Shown here piece after piece: positions 56,371 through 64,000 of a stretch of DNA of 64,000 nucleotides (positions within the stretch are counted from its first letter, which is position 1; every line of letters begins with the position of its first letter). The notes below the pieces were generated by a model, which made no database searches, was not told the origin of the DNA, and saw only the letters and a program-made list of their open reading frames with translations. The stretch covers positions 53,925,501 to 53,989,500 of the forward strand of contig NC_092339.1 of the NCBI RefSeq assembly GCF_046630445.1. The letters are read 5' to 3'. A program made the position numbers and the translations under genes. The DNA comes from Rutidosis leptorrhynchoides (Eukaryota > Streptophyta > Magnoliopsida > Asterales > Asteraceae).

Positions 56371-56787
56371 AGTGAAATGATGAAAATACCTTATTAATAT
56401 TGATGAATAGTGGCACGTTTTTGTCTTTAAGATAGTATAGTAATAGTAATTTTAATCAATTAATTTTGTTTGAAGATCTTGTTAGTAAGATGTTGTTTAT
56501 CAAATTTGTTTGAAGATGTTGATTATCAAATTTGTTTGAAGATTTTGATTATCAGGGTTTGTTATCTTATTAGTCAGATTTGATATGTTAACAATTATGC
56601 AAAAAGATGATAGGTTCAATGGAGCCTACTCAGGAAGAAACGTTTCGAAATAACTAAAAGGAAAAAAACCAAAAAAAAAAAAAATTTTGACTGACGTCAC
56701 GTAAGACATCAGCATCATGCTACCGTTCGGTAATGTTCGCCGATATACTTATTAGGAATTAGGAATATGAATAACAGCATATTGTAC
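56371..56787. other. No gene seen; intron or 3' flank of the kinase
   Basis: A small repeat (tcaaatttgtttgaagat) occurs two to three times at about 56465-56550. The sequence between 56787 and the ARM modules would be intron if the kinase and ARM exons form one gene. Confidence 0.4.
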
Positions 56788-58148
56788 CTCATTGTCCCTG
56801 TTGACAAGAACTTCGTTAAATGGATTCGTTAATGCCACATGAGAATCTAACTTCTCCTTTATCTTTCTATCTGTCAAGGATAGACGGGCTTTATCCGCGT
56901 TCTCCTGATATTCATATATTAATTAGTTAAGTGTGTTTTTCGAAAAAGAACAAAAAAAAAATTGTCAAGTATGTTGAAACATCTTATTCTTGAATTTTAC
57001 CTATATATGTATGTATTGTTTCATTCCATAAAAAAGATGATATATATAAATTGAGACACGAAAAGGATAAAAACCACGTCTATGTTTAGTAGTATTAAAA
57101 AACACCAAAACAAGAGCTTTTTCATTATAACTAAAATTGCTAATATTTGTGTTCTTTGTTGGTAATCTTTCCTGCATTAATTAGGAAAATTTGAGATGTA
57201 TTCACACTTAATTACCTGCAGTTTTAATGCTTTCTCAAGTTCTAGTAATACCACATCCATTGATGGGCGTCCTTGTCGATCTTCTAGCAGACACTGATAT
57301 GCAATACGTGAAAACTTTTTACTGGAGTTGGTGTTCATGTACTCACTCAAGGTAGGATCAATTATCCGATTTATTGTTTCCTCTCTATACAAGCTTTGAG
57401 CCAGTTGAGGTAATAATCTTTGTTTACTCACTATATCCATATAGAAGCACGAACGGCCACATAGGACTTCAAACAGTACGACACCGAACGAGTAAACGTC
57501 CGACTCTTTGGTCAATATCCCGGAACGATGGTAAGCAGGATCAACATAACCCTTTGTGCCACTCACATCTGTGAATATAAAGGTTTCATTTTCATTGGCT
57601 CGACCTATTTTGGAAATGCCGAAATCCGCAATCATTGCCCTCCAGTTACTATCCAAGAGAACATTAGCACTCTTGATATCTCTATGGATTACTCGTTCGT
57701 GTTCTGCAACGTGGTTGTGTAGGTGATCTAAACCACGGGCTGCGTCGACACAAATATTTAGTCGCTGCATCCATGTCAGCTGACACGTTGAATCCGGAGA
57801 TGTACGTAGGTACTTGTCGAGGCTACCGCGATGTGCATATTCATAGATAAGAACTTTTTCAGGGCCTTGGTCGCAATAACCAAGAAGGGAGACCAGGTTT
57901 GGATGTTTATAACGAGATAGCAATTGAATCTCTGTTAAGAACTCGTTAAGCCCTTGACCAGAAATTCTAGTATCAAGTCGCTTTATAGCAACAGTGGTGA
58001 GTTCCCTTTCACCGGAGAGTGAGAGTTGTCCCTTATAAACAGGGCCATACCCGCCCTTTCCGATAATAGTTGTAAAGTTTTCGGTGGCTTCTTTTATATG
58101 CTCAAATGGAATACTGAGATGCTCCAAGTCTTTAAACGGCATGGCCAT
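56788..58148 (-). CDS. Receptor-like cytoplasmic protein kinase, exons 1 and 2
   Basis: Exon 1 (58148-57216, 311 codons) starts in good context (cccATGG) and encodes a Ser/Thr kinase: glycine loop GKGGYGPVYKG, VAIK lysine, catalytic loop HRDIKSANVLL, DFG, and activation segment SGTKGYVDPAYHRSG, with the ESDVYSFGVVLFEVLCGR block. There is no signal peptide or membrane helix. It resembles CrRLK1L/FERONIA-related cytoplasmic kinases. A gtaatt donor leads in phase 0 to exon 2 (56904-56788, 39 codons: ENADKARLSLTDRKIKEKL then SHVALTNPFNEVLV), which is charged and probably helical, ending at a gtacaa donor. So the protein continues into at least one more exon that I could not place. All key kinase residues are present and the reading frame is intact. 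The next same-strand coding text downstream is the TIO-type ARM modules. Confidence 0.8.
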
Positions 58149-59006
58149 GGGTAAGTAAAATGATCAAAAGATTAATGGTGAAGGAAGAAATTAAGAAAAA
58201 ATTGTTGAAAAAGATTAGCAGGAAAGGAGATAACTACCTATGAATCAAAAAGAAAGATAAAGACAGGACTATTTGATTTGATGTCTAATGAAAATAAGTG
58301 ACTTTACTTTTTGATAATTTTTAATTAAGGTGCTAGCTAGTAGTGGAAATTGTAATCATTGTTTAATCCTTAATAATTAAGCTACCTACTTCTCAACAGT
58401 GAAACCTTGAGTGCCGGCAAAATGGACTTTTAACTTTCATAAACATAATATAGGCCACAGTGGAGCCTCTTTATTTCGTTTTTATCAAAAGAAGACAACT
58501 TTTTTAGTTTTACATTATTAATATTAATGTACAGATAGTGGAAATTATTTAATTCCATATGATGAGTCATCTTACTTATAATTTAAACTACCTACTTGAA
58601 AATCATGTCTTTGCCAAAAAAAACAAAGAAAAAGACGTAGGTAGAAAAGAGACTTATAAACCGTGTATATGAAATCATTTTGTTACTTAGATTATATTAT
58701 ATGTAATGTAATGTAATCATCTAATACAAGATTGACTAGAAACTACTTTTTTTATTTAAAGATTCTAGCATTACAGGCCGAACCCGTGCTTGGACTAATG
58801 GAACGAGCCAGTCTCGAGTCTGATAGAGCTCAACTTAACTTGTTTCCAAACATAATCTAAGATGAACCTGGCTACTTTTATTGAAAAGATGAACCCGACT
58901 CAGGGTCTGAGCTAAGCTAACCCATTGGATTGAAAACCTAAACCATCAAAACGATTATATGAAAATGAGGGGGCCCAAAAGAGGCAACTGTAAATTTGTC
59001 ATTCAA
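58149..59006. promoter_or_regulatory. Upstream region of the kinase gene
   Basis: About 850 bp to the right of the kinase ATG, where its promoter and 5' UTR should be. It is AT-rich with a pyrimidine-rich patch on the gene strand just upstream (tttctttttgattcat). No clear TATA box at a convincing distance could be chosen. The part from 58770 to 58930 has decayed, repeat-like text. Confidence 0.35.
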
Positions 59007-59380
59007 TAACAGTATAAAAAATGTCACGGTTCTCATCTCGTCCTCACACTATATCATAGCTAGAGATGTAAATAAACTCATATACAGTAAAACCAACACC
59101 CAACAGACTTTACATTTCTTTGGATAAGTAACATTCAGGTAACTGGACATACCTGGTGCAACACCAGATGCTCTGAAATTACTAAACTCAACCTGAGCAG
59201 CTGACCTTCAAACACTCCAACATACTATCCAACTCCGAAAAATCCACAAGTTTTAAGAACTGGAACTTGGGTCCAAATCATTCAGTTTTGCAAAGTTCAA
59301 TGCTACTTGTTCATTTTTCTTTAATAATAGGCTACTTGTTCATTTTTCTTTAATAATTGGTTGAAAACTAAATTACCTAT
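59007..59380. repeat. Repeated unidentified segment, copy 1
   Basis: It matches 62067-62420 in the same orientation, sharing atgtcacggttctcatctcg, aaccaacacccaacagactt, ggtaactggacatacctgg and ctggaacttgggtcc. On the minus strand an open-looking piece ends at a CAG/gtatgt donor (near 59150 and 62217), so it may come from a gene. Near the right end the text ttgttcatttttctttaata is duplicated in tandem in this copy only. Confidence 0.7.
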
Positions 59381-59829
59381 TTGGGGTTTATATTGACATC
59401 TTCTACTATCCACACACACTCAGCCACTCACACACTAAACATGATAACTTCAAACTTATTTATCTAACACAGCCTAAACAAAAATGCACATTTAAAAGCA
59501 GCTAACAAAAAGCTTTACCCTAACAAGCTAGCAAAAACGTTTAATTTGCCAGCAGCAATAGATAAAGATAAGGGGAATTAGAAGTAGGTAGCTTAAAAGT
59601 GTTTAATTTGGCGTTAATGCAAAAGTGGAGGTGGCGAATTCTCTTGTCCCCGAATTCCTTATAGGTTAGAGTAATAAAAGAGATCCATGGTAACGAAGCG
59701 GGCTTAGAGTTAACAGGTTGTTTCAATGGAGTTAACAGGTTGTTTCAACGAAGCGGGCTTAGAATTCCTTATATTGTTTCTTCAAGGAATTCATTGTTAA
59801 CTTGCTGCCTTTACATATGTTAAGTAGAA
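59381..59829. other. No gene seen
   Basis: Short intergenic stretch. A local duplication of gagttaacaggttgtttcaa and cgaagcgggcttag lies at about 59692-59765. Confidence 0.5.
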
Positions 59830-60560
59830 AAGTTGGCAATGGCGTATCTATTTCGTTTTGAAAATACACGTGGATTGGTGATAAACCTCTCTCGGCAAAA
59901 TACAACAGACTGTATCATTTGGACATTGATGCTGATTGTAAACTGTCAGAAAGATTGATAGATGTTAATCGGTCTTGGAAATGGTAGAGATATCAGATAG
60001 GGAGTAGGAACGGTTCAAGCCAGATCATCATGTTAACTGACATTTCGGAGGTTCGGTTGGGGGTAGATCCCGATTGTTGGACGTTGGACAGTTTCTGGAG
60101 ATGGAATGCTTTCTGTCCGATAAGCACGTGTTCAGATCGATAATGCCATTCTCCCGTCTCTTACTCCGGTTACCAATTGGTCAACGATTTTTTTTTTTGG
60201 AGATTGGGTATTGATATATAGACTGCCTTCTAGTTTAAACTTATCTTTATTGGGGTTTGGAAATTGATTGTATTAATTGCCCTATGTGTCTGATGGGAGT
60301 GGAATGTATAGAGCATACCTTGTTAGTTTGTGAAATTAGTTGTAATCTTTAACTCGCTTCTGATGAAGAAAATGGATTTATTTGACTCTGTAATTTTTGC
60401 ATATTATTGGATTATATACAGAGGTCGAAAAAATATTTCTTGGAACTTTTGGCTAATTAAGCCATTGTAATTGTCTTGTTAGCATTTTTCTAGCGACTTC
60501 CTAGAAAAATTCTTTTATATAATCTGCAGTTCAAAAAAAAAAATAAAAAAAAATAAAGAA
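59830..60560 (+). mobile_element. LINE 3' end with poly(A) tail
   Basis: The plus strand begins with typical ORF2 text (KVGNGVSISFWKYTWIGDK, LSAKYNRLYHLDID), the region between reverse transcriptase and zf-RVT. It becomes unreadable after several stops and frame changes, shows a degraded zf-RVT piece near 60270-60330 (LPYVSDG, decayed cysteine motif), and ends in a conserved tail (agcatttttctagcgacttcc, about 60480) and an A-rich tail (60532-60560). It is 5'-truncated and old. Confidence 0.65.
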
Positions 60561-60839
60561 ACTAACAAAAACAGAAAACCTGGGCACCAAAAAAATATAT
60601 GCACTTCTGTGCATTCATAAACATGAATTCAATTCTATGAAAATCGACAAATAAGCCAGAACCACAACCCTCTGATTGTACACAAATAATAATATTACAA
60701 ACGTAGGACAAGAAATAGAGGGGAATAAGAATACCATCTTAGGTGTGGTATATAGCTGTCAATATGCAGTTCTGATACATTGTTACTGATCTAGTTGCAC
60801 CAACTACGATGATCATATCCATATAATTGATGTAATTTG
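60561..60839. other. No gene seen
   Basis: AT-rich intergenic sequence between a LINE tail and an LTR-like block. Confidence 0.5.
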
Positions 60840-61255
60840 TGTAAACATGATTGAACTATCCCTAGAAGCAAAATGTCCCTTATGTGATACTTCCGTTTTA
60901 TGACTTTATCCTTATTTCCCCTAATTGTACATGGTGCATATGCATACGATAAATATGCACCATTCCCTCCCTTAGCAAGGTTAGCCATTCATAATCCCTA
61001 ATTCCCTACACCTTCAAACACCCACATCACCTAATCCTCTCACTTTGTATCCTTCGAGCCTAATGCAATTTTAATTTAAAATTGTGTATAATTCTTAGTT
61101 TATCATCATCATTCATACTATCTGCATCATAGTACATTGTTATTGTTTCATACATATTGCATTCATATTCATATAGATACAGATATATACGCATACATTC
61201 ATATACACTGTTGCATTCGAGTTTGATCAGATTCACATGAATGAACATAATCTAG
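60840..61255 (+). repeat. Possible solo LTR related to 41420-41771
   Basis: It shares with the copia LTR at 41420-41771 the run of phrases ttgtacatggtg, a short dyad before and after ataaatatgcacc / ataaatactcacc, ccctaattccc, and later an atatatac-rich end. Similarity is loose and no internal region is attached, so a decayed solo LTR is the simplest reading. The edges are approximate. Confidence 0.35.
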
Positions 61256-61261
61256 TGATCA

Positions 61262-61528
61262 CGGCATATATGTGTATAGTTATATGATAAACACCTTAAA
61301 CCTACCCACTAAACCCTAGCACATCTTCTCGATTCATTAATAGTATAATCATATATGCACATTCAAATATGTATCTAATGCTATCCAAAACTACAATTAC
61401 AACAATAGATTATAACTAAAACAGTACGGAACTATAAAACAGACCTTTTTTCTCAATCGTAGATAGATAGCGGTTGTGATGACGGCACTGCTTGACGTTT
61501 ATTAAGCAAGTTCTCCTCTCTCTTGTTT
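61262..61528 (-). pseudogene. Importin-alpha fragment, partial duplicate
   Basis: It matches 61621-61918 in the same orientation (landmarks: gataaacaccttaaacct, cacatcttctcgattcat, gatagatagcggttgtga). On the minus strand its right end reads REENLLNKRQAVPSSQPLS before stopping, the end of an importin-beta-binding domain. It is cut at 61528 by a LINE tail. Confidence 0.6.
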
Positions 61529-61588
61529 TGTTAGCCTTTTTCTAACGACTTCCTATAGGACTTATTTTATTCTTTTATATAATCTGTA

Positions 61589-61620
<32 letters not shown>
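61529..61620 (+). mobile_element. Very short LINE 3' end with poly(A)29
   Basis: About 63 bp matching the tail of the LINE at 60475-60531 (ttgttagcctttttctaacg, cttttatataatctgtagtt) followed by 29 A. It is an extreme 5'-truncated insertion of the same LINE family, lying between the two importin-alpha-related copies. Confidence 0.7.
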
Positions 61621-62095
61621 CATATATTAGTATGATTGTATAGATATATGATAAACACCTTAAACCTACATACTAAACCCTAACACATCTTCTCGATTCA
61701 TTTATAGCATAATCACATAAGCACATTCAAATATGTATCCAATCCTACACTACTTACACAAATCATCATATAAATATAAATTATAACTACAACTGTACGG
61801 AACTATAAACAAGGACCTTTTTCTCAATTGTAGAGGTTTAAACAGGAGCACCACCGATAGATAGCGGTTGTGATTACGGCACTACTTGACGTTTCTTAAG
61901 CAAGTTCTCCTCTCTCTTAATTTTACGGATCTCAACCATAGTATCCTCCCTTCGCCGCTGTCCTTCCTCTGCATCGACAACGGCTTTGTACCGGTTCCGG
62001 CGAACTTCAGTCCTGGCGGTTGAACTTTGTACTGGTTCCGGTTCCGGCACTACTTGACGTTTCTTAAACAATATAAAAAATGTCACGGTTCTCAT
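61621..62095 (-). pseudogene. Importin-alpha IBB-domain exon, broken
   Basis: The minus strand (from about 62063) reads TARTEVRRNRYKAVVDAEE, GQRRREDTMVEIRKIKREEN and LLKKRQVVP, then TAA. This is the importin-beta-binding domain at the N-terminus of importin-alpha, the adaptor that carries nuclear-localisation cargo: compare the family consensus RRxxYKxxVDAEEGRRRREDxxVEIRKxKREExLxKKR. After the stop the text continues in frame as SQPLSIGGAPV before a second stop, as an importin-alpha would. The motif KKRQVVP and its DNA (cacta.cttgacgtttctta) also occur at 62043-62063 just before the domain and at about 61480, so the exon end was copied locally more than once. No ARM repeats of importin-alpha follow. 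Confidence 0.75.
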
Positions 62096-62420
62096 CTCGT
62101 CCTCACACTATATCATAGCTAGAGATGTAAATAAACTCATATACAGTAAAACCAACACCCAACAGACTTTACATTTCTTTCGATAAGTAACATTCAGTGT
62201 ACCAGGTAACTGGACATACCTGGTACAACACCAGATGCTCTGCAATTACTTGACTCGACCTGACCAGCTGACCTGACCTTCAAACGCTCCAACATACTAT
62301 CCTACTCCCAAAATCCTGCAAGTTTTGAGAGCTGGAACTTGGGTCCAAAACTCATTTTTGCAAAGTTGAATGCTGCTTGTACATATTTCTTTAAAAATAG
62401 GTTGAAAAGTAAAATACCTT
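62067..62420. repeat. Repeated unidentified segment, copy 2
   Basis: Same-orientation partner of 59007-59380. Here it abuts the importin-alpha IBB fragment at its left edge, while copy 1 does not, so the join at 62066 is a secondary event. Confidence 0.7.
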
Positions 62421-62480
62421 GAAACGAACTTAAACCGTTTAATTAAAAACCGATTTTTTTTTTATATTATTTTTTACTAT

Positions 62481-62656
62481 CCCATCAGGGATCCCAAATG
62501 AACCCCATGAGAGATCCTGTTCTGATCCAAATTTTTGAAAAATCAACTGATCCCCATCAGGGATCCTGTTCCGATCCAAATTTTTGAAAAATCAACTGAT
62601 CCCCATCAGGGATCCCAAACGATCCCCATCAGGGATCCTGTTCTGATCCAAATTTT
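62481..62656. repeat. Tandem repeat, about 55-bp unit, three copies
   Basis: Units contain ccccatcagggatcc, ctgttctgatccaaatttt and gaaaaatcaactgat. The gatccccatcagggatc core is partly palindromic. Short open frames through it simply reflect the repeat period. Confidence 0.8.
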
Positions 62657-64000
62657 GCACCTTGACCCATTTCAATTCCAACTCATTTCGACACAAATGC
62701 AAAACAACTTAAAATCAACATGTTTAACTTTAAACACAACAACATAATGTAGCAATTGCATCAACCAAAGTACAAGTGCTAGGTTTACGACCCAAAATAA
62801 GACAAGTGGCAAATTTGACCCATTATGCACTACAAGTGTTAACAACGACCCATAACAACAAAAGCGATTATCTAGACCCAAATGGACAAAAGCCAATACA
62901 AGTGTTCGAGCGTGAGTCTCCGAGATGACTATTCATTAACAATCAAATCCTCCAAAAGAAATCTAACATCCCAAAAGCATAAGCAAGTACTTCTAGCAAA
63001 AGTATAGCTTCCAAAATATAAGTAGTCATCTACAATTCAAACCAGGACCTATAAAAAGGTAAACAACAACAACGGTAAGCTTACGCCTAGTGAATACAAT
63101 ATGTGCATACATGTTAACAACATTTATATAGATAAACAATTATTCGCATACCACAACCAATTAAGTCATACAATACACATATGGTTCCCGATGCGTTCCC
63201 AACGTGAACCGAGAACCCTACCATCAAACCAACCATCACAATGCGCATGTGTCTACCATGGATCCCGATGTGTTCCCAACGTGAACGGAGATCCTGGGGC
63301 GATGCGTTCCCAACGTGAACCGAGCCCTCATACCAATCGTAATACAAACAACCGCATACCAATACAAATATTATTATCATGTAAACACACATTGTACTCA
63401 CCTTAGATTTCAAGCAAGCAAAATCAACAAACACTTCCAAAAAGTCTCTAACAATCTTCTAAGCACAAGTTACCTAATAACAAGCATATACATACATATA
63501 TTTCACAATATATTCAATTTACAATTAACTAGTACCAATCAAATCTAGGGTTTCCTTTAAAGACCTACAAGACCCATTTTGACACCTTCTTAAACAAGAA
63601 CACAAGACTTACAAATTGTAAGTCCTAAATCTCACTACTACACACACAAGTCTTGACTTGTCAAAACTTCTTAACTTAAACAACCATTTCTTACACAAGT
63701 GAATACTTAGATTTGATCCAAAACAATCTTACAAGTTTACTAGCTTAATTTTGACTAGTTCATCTTTTTCAAAACCCCACTTTCTCAAACCCTAACCCTA
63801 ATTCGAATTAGGGTTTTTAAGAAATCAAAACCTTGATTTCTAACAACAACAACACCATCTAAGTCATAAATTTCGAAATTAAAGAGTTAATAGTTCATAC
63901 CTCAAGTTAGGGTTAAAAAAACCCCAATTTCATGAAGAAGATGAAGAATCAAGAGTTCTAGTAGTGTTAGAAGGTATTAGGAATGCTAGTGATCAACAAA
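62657..64000. other. No supported gene; LTR-like character
   Basis: A 20-bp unit gatgcgttcccaacgtgaac, with cgag or ggag after it, occurs at about 63190, 63267 and 63301. At about 63786-63818 aaaccctaaccctaattcg meets its mirror cgaattagggtttt, giving a palindrome. The style (repeats, then polypyrimidine and an A-rich run toward the right edge) suggests a retroelement LTR or leader on the minus strand that continues beyond the window, but no second copy or primer site is visible. Confidence 0.35.

Noticed and set aside
61621-62095. Treating the importin-type fragment and the ARM modules at 43-50 kb as one importin-alpha gene
   Set aside because: Both families use ARM repeats, but the modules match TIO text (NPNLMKRLLDDSSP, SNKLCEDMISKGA) and the IBB fragment is 11 kb away with stops.
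63786-63818. Telomere-like ccctaaccctaa near the right edge
   Set aside because: Only about two units, and they form part of a small palindrome in LTR-like DNA. Plant telomere repeats run for many units; this is a chance or telo-box-like motif.

Overview
This is a nuclear plant window. It is AT-rich, has GT-AG introns, and is packed with plant LTR retrotransposons, Mutator-like elements, Helitron ends, LINEs and a tRNA-derived SINE. The host-derived sequences are also plant: a receptor-like cytoplasmic kinase, ARM repeats of the cytokinesis kinase TIO/FUSED, a pectate-lyase exon and an importin-alpha IBB exon. The style of the LTRs and accessory ORFs reminds me of Asteraceae (Anthemideae such as Tanacetum, Artemisia or Chrysanthemum). 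That is recollection, not a computed match.

Region 1-24.4 kb is a nest of retroelements. An Athila-type Ty3/gypsy element (+, 3' half only, 3' LTR 5546-7538) sits inside the left LTR of a Sirevirus-like Ty1/copia element (-, 7539-15210). That element abuts a plus-strand element with its own accessory ORFs (15211 to about 21830), which in turn abuts the 3' end of a second Athila-type element (LTR 22917-24446). The middle two elements carry accessory or gag-like ORFs but no pol that I can recognise.

Region 24.4-38.3 kb is mostly DNA-transposon debris. It holds a LINE fragment, a MuDR-type transposase fragment split by a small young copia element (29262-31315), two probable Helitron 3' ends (35473, 37544), a SINE (about 35978-36305) and a duplicated ATT-rich block. 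Region 38.3-42.2 kb is a long inverted repeat made of two copia 3' ends facing outward, bracketed by a direct repeat.

Region 43-58.2 kb is the host-gene region, all on the minus strand. A kinase gene lies at 58148-56788 (two exons, open). Downstream are two tandem modules of TIO-type ARM-repeat exons (50204-48385 and 44465-43087), the second ending in a true C-terminus. Every readable exon junction is phase 0. A very young copia element (44580-48380, perfect 5-bp target duplication) sits exactly on a splice donor between the modules, and another copia element (from 50205) cuts off the first module. A Pack-MULE (52797-53931, 10-bp target duplication, long terminal inverted repeats) carries a pectate-lyase exon. 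Two minus-strand Helitron ends lie between the ARM modules and the kinase.

Region 58.2-64 kb holds LINE 3' ends with poly(A), a repeated unidentified segment, a broken and locally multiplied importin-alpha IBB exon, and several short tandem repeats.

The points most worth a second look are the ARM-exon cassette duplication beside an unrelated kinase, the pectate-lyase Pack-MULE, the copia insertion that recreates a splice donor, and the fact that at least six unrelated retroelements here each carry their own short palindromic word repeated in an LTR or leader. I found no intact, clearly new multi-gene system.
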